In this document: piece by piece, positions 15,984 through 25,361 of the stretch
Position numbering within the stretch: position 1 is the first letter of the stretch
Layout: every line of letters begins with the position of its first letter
Origin: Chloroflexota bacterium
Lineage (GTDB): Bacteria; Chloroflexota; Anaerolineae; 4572-78; J111
NCBI GenBank assembly: GCA_016860845.1
Contig: BOKF01000012.1
Location: 124,001 to 188,000 of the forward strand
Reading direction: 5' to 3'
Length of the DNA: 64,000 bases
Translations under genes and position numbers: made by a program
The notes under the pieces: generated by a model
What the model was told of the DNA's origin: nothing
Seen by the model: the letters and a program-made list of their open reading frames with translations, nothing else
The model's database searches: none

Positions 15984-18821
15984 ATGATGACTGCCCAACC
16001 GATCTACGTTGATAATGAACTCTTTTTAGGCCGGCTGGATGAGCAGGAATGCTTCCGCAAGGCGCTCCGCGCCGTATTGGCAAGTCAAGATGAGAGCGCT
16101 GGGCCCTTTATTTTTTTGCTGTATGGCGAAGGAGGGATGGGCAAGAGCCAACTGACCCGCCGCCTCTACGACATCGCTGCCAGCGAACCGCCGTTTCAAC
16201 GGCACTTCTACCCTCTGCGGATTGATTGGGAACTGATGCGCAACAACACCCCGGCCCTGCGCGTTGCCCGCGAGCAGATTCGCCCCGGGGAGGTATTAGC
16301 TGCTTTGCACCGCGCCGCCCTGGAGCAGGGCTGGGATAAACATTTTGAGGCATATCAAAAAGTCATCGAGCAGCGCGTGCAGGCCGAGCAAGAAATCGCC
16401 AAAGCTTTAGAGCAACAGAAGGAACAGGGTCAATACACACTCATTCGAGATCTGGGTCCAACAGGGCTGGCTAAACTGGTACGGCTGACAGGGCCGGATT
16501 TAAGCAAGGCGTTGCTGGCTGCCGGTCTGCCACTGGGGGCAGAGCAGGCAGCCAAAGCGCGGGAGCAGGCTGAACAGTTCTTAAAAGCGAGACTCACACC
16601 GGAGCTGTATAATATATACTGCTGGCCTCACGAACAGTTGGCCCGTGGCCTGGGCGAGGGCTTGCGCAAGGTCAGCCGGGATCAGCCGTTGGTGCTGCTC
16701 CTCGACACATATGAAATTGTGGCCCCGGCCGCAGACCAGTGGCTCCGTTTAGTCATTAAAACTGCCGGGCCGCGCCTGATCTGGGTCCTGGCCGGGCGAG
16801 ATAACCTGGCCCTCAGCCGCCCCACCGAGCGTTATGTCGGCTACAGCGCCGAGTTCACCCGCCGCTTGACCGTGTGGGATCTGCAGGAGTTGACCATTCA
16901 ATATGTGGCCGAATATGTGGCCGAACGCGCCCCTGATCGCTCGCCCACTGCCGAAGAAGCAGCCGCCATACACCGGGCTACCCTGGGCGTGCCCCTGGCC
17001 CTGCACCAGGCCGCCGACTTATGGGTGCTAGGTGTACCCCTCGAAGCCATCATTGCGGACATCCCTGACTACACCCCCCGCGAAGAACTCGTCCGGCTGA
17101 TGACTGAGCGGGTGCTGCTCCATGTCGAGCAGCATGAGCAGGGTTTGGCCGACCGCTACGCCCTCTTCACCCTGGCCATGCAGCCCCGGCCGGACCCGAT
17201 CCTTCAAAGTGAGCTTTTTCGTCCTGGCCCGCGTTTGTTTGATTTAAATGCTTATTTGGCTGACTTGGCTCAACGTTACTCAGTGGTCCGTCTGGCGGGC
17301 GGGGCACGTTTGCATGACGCAATGGGTACCTTTATCCGTGAATATTTGCTGCGGGTTGGCGGGAGCGGCGGCGATTTGATCCAGCTTATCGCCAGCCGGG
17401 CCGTTGAAGTCCTGCGGGTACAGCGAGCCGAGCTGGAGCAGAACCTGTTTGACCTGGCGGAGCGAATGGAAAGCGAGGATTGGCAGCAGGCTACGCTCGA
17501 TTTGGTACACTGGCTCTTTTGGCGGGACGAGCAGACCGCTTGGCGAGAACTTGTGCCGCGTCTGGTGGAAGGATTGGGTTATCAGCTTGATATAGCCCAT
17601 AGTTTGCTGGCCGTGGCCGACCGGTTCAAGCTTAAACTGAGCAGCGATGGCCGCAAGCGACTCAAAAAACTGCAATGGGACGACGACAACCGGGAGGCTA
17701 TGCTGACCGAACTGGAACGGTTAGCCCATAAGGGTCGTTGGCTAGAAGACCAGGATGCTAAGGCCACGGCCGAGCGGCACGCTATTCTTCTCCTCTGGCG
17801 GGGGCAGTGGCAAGTCAGGCAGGGGCAATTAAACGAAGCCGGGCAGACTTATATCGCTGCTGAGAAATATCTATCTGCGCAGGCTGTCAATCTCCAAAAA
17901 CAGTTGGGACAAGCATTTACCGATCTGAGCGCAAAATATATCTGGCCGGACCCCGGCTCCTTTAGTGTGGCTTCCGAACCTGGCCTAGGAATCGCTCAAC
18001 GAGCGGCGGCGCTTGATCCCACCAACAAGAGAGCACTGACACATTTAGGGATGGCGTTGAATGCCCTAAAACGGACGGGGGAAGCGCTCGTCGTTTTCCA
18101 GCAAGCCCTCCAGTTAGACCCCGAATATGCAATAGCCTGGCATGGTCGAGGGATAGCGCTGCGGGGTCAGAAACGCTATCAGGAGGCGCTGGCAGCTTTC
18201 CAGCAGGCCGTTACCTTATATCCCGAATCGGCATTCTCCTGGTTACAATTGGGTTTTATCTACGCTACTTTAGGTCTTGACGAGGCAGGCATTGCAGCCT
18301 TCCAACAGGCAATGGAACTTGCCCCCAAGCTTGCCCTTCGCTGCTGCTCAGGGCTGGGCAGTATCTATCGGAATTTGGGCCGTTACAAAGAAGCCATTGC
18401 CGCTTTTCAACAAGCGATAGAACTTGACCCAAAAGTCGGATTCGCTTACTTAATGTTAGGCTCACTGTACGAATTAGATGATGATCTGGAGGAGGCGCTG
18501 CGCTTTTACCAGCGAGCCATTGAAATAACGCCGGATAAGGCTACCGGGTATAGTTCATATGCCTCAGTTTTGCGAAAACTAGGACGGGACGTAGAGGCAG
18601 CCGGTTATCTGGCGCGCGCCCGCGAATTGACCGGTGACGAGAACGCTTACGACAAGGCTTGCCTTGAAGCCATTGCCGGCAATACGGAGCTGGCCTTTGA
18701 ATATTTGACCCAAGCTTTAGCTGAAATTCCCTATTGGCGCAGGTGGGCCAGGCGTGACCCGGATCTGGCCTCGCTGCACGGCCATCCTGGCTTTGAGGCG
18801 TTGGTCGGAAACGACGGCTAA
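15984..18821 (+). CDS. STAND-like P-loop ATPase with C-terminal TPR array
   Basis: A 945-residue protein. Walker A is GEGGMGKS (residues 48-55), preceded by a LGRLDEQE entry motif, and a Walker B-like LVLLLDTYE follows near residue 235; WVLAGRDNL looks like a sensor element. A winged-helix-like region and a helical stretch follow, and from about residue 660 at least six TPR units (ALVVFQQALQLDP, ALAAFQQAVTLYP, AIAAFQQAIELDP, ALRFYQRAIEITP) run to the end. STAND ATPases act as signal-triggered switches in regulation or defence; the TPRs bind the trigger or partner. No effector domain (nuclease, protease, TIR) is visible, so an immune role is not supported. ATGs at 15984 and 15987 are both possible. 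It is divergent from uvrA. Confidence 0.82.
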   Translation: MMTAQPIYVDNELFLGRLDEQECFRKALRAVLASQDESAGPFIFLLYGEGGMGKSQLTRRLYDIAASEPPFQRHFYPLRIDWELMRNNTPALRVAREQIRPGEVLAALHRAALEQGWDKHFEAYQKVIEQRVQAEQEIAKALEQQKEQGQYTLIRDLGPTGLAKLVRLTGPDLSKALLAAGLPLGAEQAAKAREQAEQFLKARLTPELYNIYCWPHEQLARGLGEGLRKVSRDQPLVLLLDTYEIVAPAADQWLRLVIKTAGPRLIWVLAGRDNLALSRPTERYVGYSAEFTRRLTVWDLQELTIQYVAEYVAERAPDRSPTAEEAAAIHRATLGVPLALHQAADLWVLGVPLEAIIADIPDYTPREELVRLMTERVLLHVEQHEQGLADRYALFTLAMQPRPDPILQSELFRPGPRLFDLNAYLADLAQRYSVVRLAGGARLHDAMGTFIREYLLRVGGSGGDLIQLIASRAVEVLRVQRAELEQNLFDLAERMESEDWQQATLDLVHWLFWRDEQTAWRELVPRLVEGLGYQLDIAHSLLAVADRFKLKLSSDGRKRLKKLQWDDDNREAMLTELERLAHKGRWLEDQDAKATAERHAILLLWRGQWQVRQGQLNEAGQTYIAAEKYLSAQAVNLQKQLGQAFTDLSAKYIWPDPGSFSVASEPGLGIAQRAAALDPTNKRALTHLGMALNALKRTGEALVVFQQALQLDPEYAIAWHGRGIALRGQKRYQEALAAFQQAVTLYPESAFSWLQLGFIYATLGLDEAGIAAFQQAMELAPKLALRCCSGLGSIYRNLGRYKEAIAAFQQAIELDPKVGFAYLMLGSLYELDDDLEEALRFYQRAIEITPDKATGYSSYASVLRKLGRDVEAAGYLARARELTGDENAYDKACLEAIAGNTELAFEYLTQALAEIPYWRRWARRDPDLASLHGHPGFEALVGNDG

Positions 18822-18963
18822 AAACAAGGTGGGATAATGTCCTGTGGTTATAACCCCGAAAAAGGATTTCCCCCAGCCAACCCCCTATCTTCCCTTGCCA
18901 CTTTCGAATTTTGCAGCTAAGATTATGACTCTACTTTGAAGCGGCTATAAGACGAGCGTGAGA

Positions 18964-19590
18964 ATGAGTTTACAGAAATTGAAGTTCGAGGTCTGGAGCG
19001 ACTTTGTCTGACCCTGGTGCTACATGATTAAGGCCAGTTTGGACCGACTCGCTCAAACCGAAGCAATTGAAGTCATCTGGAAAAGTTATGAATTACGCCC
19101 CCAGGATGCGCCGCCGCTGCCGGGAGCGGTTGAAAAAGCTTATCGGGAACGGATTGCTGCCGGCTGGCCGCAGGTGCAGCAGATCGCTCAGGAACGCTTT
19201 GGGGTGGAGATGAAAAGCCACCGCTGGGGAGTCAAATCGCGCCTGGCCCTGGAAGGGGCCAAGTACGCCGAGGAAAAAGAAGCCGGCCCGGCCTATCACG
19301 AGGCCATGTTCAAGGCCCACTTTGTCGAGGACCGTGACTTTGGCGACCTGGAAACACTGGGCGACCTGGCCGCCGAAGTCGGGCTGGATCGCGCCGAATT
19401 TTTGGAGGCCGTCAAGAACAGGATCTATGCGCCGCAGGTTGACGCCGATATCAGTCAGGCCCAGGCGTATGGCTTGCAGGGTGTCCCCGCCATGATCATC
19501 GAGCAGAAATACCTGGTCTCCGGGGCGCAGCCGTTCGAGGTTTTGTTGGATGTTGTGCAACAAATCAAACAACGGCTGACAACTGGCTAG
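18964..19590 (+). CDS. FrnE-like DsbA-family thiol oxidoreductase with in-frame TGA (putative selenocysteine) at the active site
   Basis: From ATG 18964 the frame reads MSLQKLKFEVWSDFV, then TGA (19009-19011), then PWCYMIK and on to the stop at 19590. FrnE-type DsbA proteins start with EIWSDFVCPWCY, so the TGA falls exactly on the first Cys of the CPWC redox motif. Reading it as selenocysteine gives a 208-residue protein (UPWC, U16 and C19) of normal family length. The remainder fits FrnE: SYELRP, RAEFLEAV, GVPAMIIEQKYLVSGAQPFE. Imperfect pairing of CTGGT and GGCCAG (19014-19037) just after the TGA could be part of a SECIS element; I could not fold it. Alternatives are a nonsense mutation or sequence error. 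An ATG at 19024 after the motif would give an enzyme without its active site. The upstream ribosome site is weak. Confidence 0.7.
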
Positions 19591-19617
19591 TACAGAATCA
19601 AGAGACCTTTTCGGAAA

Positions 19618-19721
19618 TGTCATTCTGAGGCGAAGCCGAAGAATCTCCATGCAACGTAACTTGGCCTCGCTTTTGTGCGCTTCTGAGGAGATTCTTCGCT
19701 CCTTTGTCGCTCAGAATGACA
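19618..19721. repeat. Interspersed inverted-repeat element, copy 2
   Basis: TGTCATTCTGAGGCGAAG...GAAGAATCTCC at the left and GGAGATTCTTCGCTCC...TCAGAATGACA at the right are imperfect complements. The ends match the core of the element at 5630-5758. No gene inside. Confidence 0.75.
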
Positions 19722-19819
19722 CACTTAAAACCGAATATCTCCCCTGTTTTTGCACTAGCTTTCATAATAGGGTTTTGAGTCATTGAAGCCCCACTATTGG
19801 ACGCGGACTGCGTAGCGTA

Positions 19820-19868
19820 CGGATCGAACGGATTTAAGTCATTTTTATCCGAAAATCTGTCGAATCCG
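19820..19868. repeat. Short imperfect palindrome (CGGATCGAACGG ... GTCGAATCCG)
   Basis: A second repeat type in the 452-bp gap 19591-20042; the arms pair with mismatches. Otherwise the gap is AT-rich and shows no gene; it should contain the promoter of the SGNH-hydrolase gene, but no clear -35/-10 pair was found. Confidence 0.4.
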
Positions 19869-20042
19869 CCCCAAAGCCCTTCAAATTTCCCCGCTCTACA
19901 AGTAAAATAAACTACTTGTTGGGATGATCTCATCTTCTTAAGCTTATTCTAAAAATAGTAGGGTATATATAAGATGAAAGTTATTGTCCGGCTGCTGTAC
20001 CATCTCACCTAACTTTTCGACACAGCCCAAAGGATAGCTCTG

Positions 20043-22397
20043 GTGAGGAACTTTTTCCTAAAACTCATGGCGTTCATCGCCCTGCTGCTTGTGGCCCAGG
20101 TGGCTGTCTCGGCGATATACCCGCCTGAGCTGCCTAAAGAAGTCCTGGCGTTAGATCAGCAGCTTCAGGCAGGGGTTGATACGGTCTATCTCGGCGATAG
20201 TATCCTGATTTATCCCGAAGGTGAACCGACCATCCCGGAGATTTTACGCGATTTGGTCCCCAATCATACGATTGGCGACATAGCCCATCCGGCTTACCAC
20301 CTGGACCTGTATGAACGCTACGTAAATTATCTGGTCAAACACAAATCTCAGGTCGAGACCGTCATCATTCCCATCAATATGCGCTCATTTTCGCCGGAAT
20401 GGGACCTGCGCCCTACTTACCAATTTGAGCGTGAAAAAACCATCCTGACTTACGGCCCAGCGCTTTCGACCGTCTTTTACCGGATGTTTGACACCTTTGG
20501 GCTGTTCGACTCGCCGATTAGCCAGGCTGATTTTCAAGAGGCGGCTGTCTTTAACGGCGACCAGCCCGTCGGCGAGGTGGCTGAATTTGAGGAACTGATC
20601 GGGGCCAGCACCACAGCCCCTGAGGCTGGCCCGAACGATTTTGCTTACCATGCCAGCATTCCCTCCGAGGATGAAGTTGAGGCATTGAAGGCGACGCTGG
20701 TTTATTACTACATGTACCGCCTGGATCAGCACCACCGCAAGATTCAGTCGTTGAAAGCAACGAGCCGCTTGCTCCTGGAAAACGGCATCAAACCGATCTT
20801 CTACATCACCCCTATCAATTACGAGCTGGGTGAAACCCATCTCGGCCAGGCGTTTCAGCAGCAGTTAGCTGAGAATACGGCCGTCGTTGAGCGAGTTTTG
20901 CGTCGAAAAGATGTGGATGTTTTGAACCTGGTCTTTGACCTGGAAGCCTACAATTTTATTGATACGGAACATCTGACCGAAAACGGCAAAACCTATATCG
21001 CTGAGGTTCTGGCCGCAGCCATCGAGCCGCCTCAACCCACACCATTGACCTCAATCCATCTTGAGGATGCGCCCACGCCGCATATTTCTTCTATTATTGA
21101 GCCGCCTGACCGGCCAAGCCCGGAACCGTCGCCTACGCCAACGCCAACCGCAAACACTTCGACGGCGCTACCAACCCTAACCCCAGCGCCGACCGAACCG
21201 GCCTCGACCGCCCGGCCCACGCCGGCCCCCACCCGCATTGTTACAGCCACCGCCACCCCGCACTCGCTGGCCGCGCAGCAGGCAGGGCAGCTTGTCTCGG
21301 CTGAATTTTGGCACACCTTCGCGCCGGTCGGCAATTATAATATCGAAGTTTATCGTCTGCGTTACAAAACGGTGGACCGGAACGAGCGAGTCACGGAGGT
21401 CGAAGCCAATCTCTACGTGCCGCAGGCTGCTGAGGAAACTGAGTTTCCTGTTTTTCTCTACGCTCCCGGCACTACCGGTTTGGGCGACCAGTGCGCCCCG
21501 TTGCTGGAGTGGTCCAACGAGGGTAATTGGGGGGCATATCACAGCTACATGCTTGAATACACCGCCCAGGGCCTGATCGGTATTTTGCCCAACTATCAGG
21601 GTTTTGACGAGGCTAACCAGGCGACCCCCTACTTTATCTCCGAGTTTCAGGCGCGCGCCTTACTCGACGCGGCGCGGGCGGCTTACAACTTCTTTGAAGA
21701 ATCGCCGCAAGTGGTGGCCCGTCCCATGGAGGCCGTGGTGATGGCCGGCTACTCCAGCGGGGGACACGCTGTTTTTGCCGCCAGGGATTTCGCGGCCAGT
21801 TACGCGCCGGAGCTGCCTTTTAAGGGAGTCATTGGTCACGGCCCGACCACCAACATCGAAACCCTGTTGAAAGAAGACGCCATTTTCAGCCCTTACATCG
21901 TGCAGACCTACCGTAACTTTTATGGCCCAGAGGTAGTTGATCCGGCTGATATTTTCCAGGATCGCTGGCTGGCCAGTTTTGAAGCCGATGTAATGACCCG
22001 CTGTGTTGATAACATCTTTACCTACTACGGCCACAGCGCCCGGCAAATGTATCGCCCCGAATTTATAGACGCGCTCTACGCCGGCCGCTTGCAAGCGGTC
22101 GTCCCGGCTTTCAAAGCGGCGCTCGACGACAATGCCGCCGGTTTGTCGCGAGACGGGATGGAAATTCCGGTGCTCATTCTCCAGGGCACGGCCGACCAGA
22201 TTGTTACACCTCCCAGCCAAACACAATTTGCCGCCAGCCTGTGTCAGGCCGGCGCCCATGTCACCTACCTCAGCTATCCGGCTGTGAGTCACCCCAACAT
22301 CCGGCGGGTCAGTTTTAGAGACACCATCAACTGGATAGAAAATGCAGCCAGCGGCAACTTGCCTGAGTCGAACTGCGCTAACCTGACCGGCGAATAG
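20043..22397 (+). CDS. Secreted/membrane SGNH-like domain fused to alpha/beta-hydrolase
   Basis: A 784-residue, GTG-started protein with an N-terminal signal/anchor helix (about 6-24). Residues 40-330 form an SGNH-like domain of the AlgX/AlgJ/DltD sort: GDS in VYLGDSIL (Ser53) and the DxxH pair in FIDTEHL (Asp307, His310). A Pro/Thr-rich linker follows (about 340-405). Residues 410-780 are an alpha/beta hydrolase of the secretory-lipase type: GYSSGG (Ser571), LQGTADQIVTP (Asp) and SHPNIRR (His), with an APGTTGLGDQCAP oxyanion-loop region. The gene ends 9 bp before an MBOAT acyltransferase, so the SGNH half is probably that enzyme's extracytoplasmic partner. The fused hydrolase is related to the gene at 23865-25361. 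Substrate is unknown; an O-acylated surface glycan is the simplest idea. Confidence 0.8.
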   Translation: MRNFFLKLMAFIALLLVAQVAVSAIYPPELPKEVLALDQQLQAGVDTVYLGDSILIYPEGEPTIPEILRDLVPNHTIGDIAHPAYHLDLYERYVNYLVKHKSQVETVIIPINMRSFSPEWDLRPTYQFEREKTILTYGPALSTVFYRMFDTFGLFDSPISQADFQEAAVFNGDQPVGEVAEFEELIGASTTAPEAGPNDFAYHASIPSEDEVEALKATLVYYYMYRLDQHHRKIQSLKATSRLLLENGIKPIFYITPINYELGETHLGQAFQQQLAENTAVVERVLRRKDVDVLNLVFDLEAYNFIDTEHLTENGKTYIAEVLAAAIEPPQPTPLTSIHLEDAPTPHISSIIEPPDRPSPEPSPTPTPTANTSTALPTLTPAPTEPASTARPTPAPTRIVTATATPHSLAAQQAGQLVSAEFWHTFAPVGNYNIEVYRLRYKTVDRNERVTEVEANLYVPQAAEETEFPVFLYAPGTTGLGDQCAPLLEWSNEGNWGAYHSYMLEYTAQGLIGILPNYQGFDEANQATPYFISEFQARALLDAARAAYNFFEESPQVVARPMEAVVMAGYSSGGHAVFAARDFAASYAPELPFKGVIGHGPTTNIETLLKEDAIFSPYIVQTYRNFYGPEVVDPADIFQDRWLASFEADVMTRCVDNIFTYYGHSARQMYRPEFIDALYAGRLQAVVPAFKAALDDNAAGLSRDGMEIPVLILQGTADQIVTPPSQTQFAASLCQAGAHVTYLSYPAVSHPNIRRVSFRDTINWIENAASGNLPESNCANLTGE

Positions 22398-22406
22398 AGA
22401 CAGCCA

Positions 22407-23864
22407 ATGCTATTCAACTCCATAGAATTTCTGATTTTTTTTCCGATTGTCGTCGGGCTTTATTTTGCCTGTCCTTATCGCACCCGCTGGGTGCTGCTGC
22501 TGGCAGGCAGTTACTATTTCTACGCGGCCTGGAAGCTGGAGTATATCTTCCTCCTCATGGCGACGACGCTGGTCAGCTACATCACCGCCATTTCAATTTT
22601 CAAGGCGGAGCGTCAAGCGCAGCGCACCACGCTTCTTGTTATTGGCTTGTGCGCAAATCTGGGCATTTTATTTGCCTTCAAATATTTCAATTTTGTCAAC
22701 GATAGCCTCAGAACCGCCTTTAACCAATTCAACCTTGTCTACAACGTGCCCATGTTCCAGGCGCTGCTGCCGGTCGGGATATCGTTTTATACGTTTCAAA
22801 CGATTGGTTACATCATTGACGTCTACCGGGGCAAGCTGGAACCGGAACGCCACCTGGGGCGATATGGGCTGTTTGTCGCCTTTTTCCCGCAACTGGTGGC
22901 CGGCCCTATTAATCGCGCTCCGCATCTGCTGTCGCAGTTTTATGAGAAATTTGACTTTGACGAGGCGCGGGTCAGCAGCGGCTTACGCCTGATGCTGTGG
23001 GGCATGTTCCAGAAGGTGGTTATCGCCGACCGGCTGGGGCTGTACGTAAATACTGTCTATAACAATCCCTCGGATTGGACAGGCTGGCCGGTCTTCCTGG
23101 CGACCTACTTTTTTGCTTTCCAGATTTACTGCGACTTTGCCGGTTATTCCAATATGGCCATTGGCGCGGCCCGGGTAATGGGTTTTGACCTGATGGAAAA
23201 CTTCAGGCGGCCCTATTTCGCCCGGTCACCCTCAGAATTTTGGCGGCGCTGGCATATTTCTCTGTCCAGTTGGTTTAGAGATTATTTATATATTCCCTTG
23301 GGAGGTAATAGAGTCTCCCTGCCACGCTGGTACTTGAACTTGATGATTGTCTTTCTGGTCAGCGGTTTGTGGCACGGCGCGGCCTGGACCTTTGTGATTT
23401 GGGGCGGCCTGCATGGCCTGTATATGATCGGGGAGGTGGCAACCAGGGGGATGAGAGGTAAATTGGCCGACTGGCTCGGACTTGGCCAACAGCCCATGAT
23501 GCAAGCCGTGTTGAGCGGGTTTATTACTTTCAACCTGGTCTGCCTGGCCTGGCTCTTCTTTAGAGCTAATTCCATCGCGGATGCGTTTCTGCTGCTCCAA
23601 AACTCAGGAACCATGACCAACTTCGCCAATCTCAATGCGCCCTGGGCCAGCCTGGTTGACAACCCGGCTCAAGAAATGGCTCTCTCGCTCGGCTTAATTC
23701 TTGTCCTGGTGATGGTCCAGTGGATTCAGGAGCAGCAGTGGCACGCTTTCACCTTCTGGCAGCGGCCCTTCTGGTTTCGCTGGGCGGCTTATCTCGGCCT
23801 GGCCCTGGCTATTATGAATCTGGGCATCACCGAGGAAATCCCCTTTATCTATGCCCAATTTTAA
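22407..23864 (+). CDS. MBOAT-family O-acyltransferase (AlgI-like)
   Basis: A 485-residue polytopic membrane protein of the AlgI/DltB branch of MBOAT enzymes, which move acyl groups from the cytoplasm onto extracytoplasmic glycans or polymers. Family marks include QTIGYIIDVYRG, FFPQLVAGPI, IYCDFAGYSNMAIG, RRPYFARSPSEFWRRWHISLS and the catalytic His region VSGLWHGAAWTFVIWG. Length matches AlgI. It follows the SGNH-hydrolase fusion in the same operon; AlgI-type enzymes normally need an SGNH partner (AlgJ/AlgX, PatB, DltD), so the pairing is expected. The stop codon directly abuts the stop of the convergent hydrolase. The ribosome site is weak (GAGACAG). Confidence 0.93.
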   Translation: MLFNSIEFLIFFPIVVGLYFACPYRTRWVLLLAGSYYFYAAWKLEYIFLLMATTLVSYITAISIFKAERQAQRTTLLVIGLCANLGILFAFKYFNFVNDSLRTAFNQFNLVYNVPMFQALLPVGISFYTFQTIGYIIDVYRGKLEPERHLGRYGLFVAFFPQLVAGPINRAPHLLSQFYEKFDFDEARVSSGLRLMLWGMFQKVVIADRLGLYVNTVYNNPSDWTGWPVFLATYFFAFQIYCDFAGYSNMAIGAARVMGFDLMENFRRPYFARSPSEFWRRWHISLSSWFRDYLYIPLGGNRVSLPRWYLNLMIVFLVSGLWHGAAWTFVIWGGLHGLYMIGEVATRGMRGKLADWLGLGQQPMMQAVLSGFITFNLVCLAWLFFRANSIADAFLLLQNSGTMTNFANLNAPWASLVDNPAQEMALSLGLILVLVMVQWIQEQQWHAFTFWQRPFWFRWAAYLGLALAIMNLGITEEIPFIYAQF

Positions 23865-25361
23865 TTATTGAAATTTACTATTGAAAAAGTCTGAACACTG
23901 CGACGCGGGCGGCTGCCCGTTCAAGATGTTACGCATCCAGGCGACGGAATCGGTAAAGCTGGCCTGGCGTGTTTGGAAGTGGTTCACCTCTGGGTAAAGC
24001 TTGTAGCTGACGTTTTTGCCCAAGTTGCACAAACGGGCTACAAAGTTTTCGTGGGTTTGCGGGGTAACAATGGTATCCGCCTCTCCGTGGAATAGCACAA
24101 CCGGCACTCTCGTGTCGGGCGAGTTGCCCACATAATTGAGTTCAAGCGCTTCCTTAAAGGCGGGAAATCTTTCGGCCAGCCGGTCGCCGTACAATACATT
24201 AAAAAATTCCGGCTGGTAGAGCAGCAACGGGTCTTCCGGATAATACTCATAGGCTTCATCCACACATTTAGTTGAAGCATCGCTAAAAAAGGTGGGTACC
24301 CACTTAGGTAAAAACACGGCTTCGGGGCTAATCACCTCATCCCCGTAATAGTTAAGATAAGCATAGACAATGTAGGGGGCGAGTGGGGGCCGTTCGCGCA
24401 GCAAAGCCTCCACATTGGGCGCGGTAGCGTGGCCGACAACACCCCTGATCGGCAGTTCCGGTGCGTAGGCGCTGGCCTCATCCAGGGCGGCGAAAGCGCC
24501 ATGCCCACCCTGCGAGTAGCCGCCATAAAAGACTGCCTGGGCAGGTCGCGCCAGAACGTTGGCCAGGAGATTTTTATTAAAAACCTCATAGGTGGCCCGC
24601 GTCGCATCAAGCATGATTGAGGCTTCAAGCTTGGCAATAAAATAGTTGTGTTTGCGGGTTTGATCATCATAACCTTGCCAATGGGGCAAGACGGTGATGA
24701 AACCTTGGGCGGCGTAGGAGAGCAGGTGGATCTGGTATTGGCCCCAGTTACGCCCGCGGCTATCCTCATCCAGCGGCGCGCACGAATTACTGATCCCTGT
24801 TGTGCCGGCGCCGTAGACAAAGAGGGGAAACTCGGCCGGGGTGTCTACCCTGGGCACAAATATCTCGGCGCGGATCGAGACCCAGTGCCCCAGTTCATTT
24901 CTACTTTTGAAACGCAGCTTAAAGCGGTCAACCGCAAATTGCGCCGGCGTCTGGTTGTTGGCCGGGTAAAATTTGGCCTGAAGCTGATTGATGGTTTCAA
25001 TGGAAACGGTGGTGGCAAACTCCGCTTCCCTAACCAGCGAGTCAACGGTCAGCTCGGCTAAAGCGGCGGGCACGGGCGGCTCAATATCGAGGGTAGAGGG
25101 GGTGGAGGGAGGCTCGATGAGGGCGACAGCAGGGGGGGTAGGCGACGGCTCAACCTCAGGTGTGGTCAGCTCGATGGCGTTGCTTATCACCGAAGTAGCA
25201 GCGACTTCAGGGTTGACAGGTTGGACAACAGGCGGCTCGGCCAACTCGCCGGGATTTGGAGTGGCGTACCGGGCCATGTTTTCCGGCATCCGAATGGTGC
25301 ATGCGATACTGACCAGAATAATCAGCAGCAATACGCTATGAATTTGTTGGCGAACTTTCAT
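23865..25361 (-). CDS. Lipoprotein alpha/beta-hydrolase, paralogue of the 20-22 kb C-terminal domain
   Basis: A 498-residue protein with a lipoprotein-like signal (hydrophobic 9-20, VSIAC), a Pro/Thr/Glu-rich linker (about 30-100) and a hydrolase domain. Key motifs are GAGTTGISNSCAP, GYSQGGHGAF (nucleophile Ser), HGEADTIVTP (Asp) and PEVNHFQTR (His). The same spacing and words occur in the second half of the protein encoded at 20043-22397 (APGTTGLGDQCAP, GYSSGGHAVF, QGTADQIVTP), so one arose from the other by duplication, with fusion or loss of the SGNH half. It lies convergent to the MBOAT gene with zero bases between stops. Probably an esterase/lipase or acyl-transfer enzyme at the cell surface; reaction not known. 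Confidence 0.8.
   Translation of the reverse strand: MKVRQQIHSVLLLIILVSIACTIRMPENMARYATPNPGELAEPPVVQPVNPEVAATSVISNAIELTTPEVEPSPTPPAVALIEPPSTPSTLDIEPPVPAALAELTVDSLVREAEFATTVSIETINQLQAKFYPANNQTPAQFAVDRFKLRFKSRNELGHWVSIRAEIFVPRVDTPAEFPLFVYGAGTTGISNSCAPLDEDSRGRNWGQYQIHLLSYAAQGFITVLPHWQGYDDQTRKHNYFIAKLEASIMLDATRATYEVFNKNLLANVLARPAQAVFYGGYSQGGHGAFAALDEASAYAPELPIRGVVGHATAPNVEALLRERPPLAPYIVYAYLNYYGDEVISPEAVFLPKWVPTFFSDASTKCVDEAYEYYPEDPLLLYQPEFFNVLYGDRLAERFPAFKEALELNYVGNSPDTRVPVVLFHGEADTIVTPQTHENFVARLCNLGKNVSYKLYPEVNHFQTRQASFTDSVAWMRNILNGQPPASQCSDFFNSKFQ

Noticed and set aside
15984..18821. Avs-type anti-phage STAND protein
   Set aside because: No nuclease, protease, TIR or other effector domain visible, and no defence genes nearby.
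19024..19590. A 188-residue protein starting at ATG 19024
   Set aside because: It would remove the redox motif and first beta strand of a FrnE-type protein; the in-frame continuation upstream through TGA matches the family.
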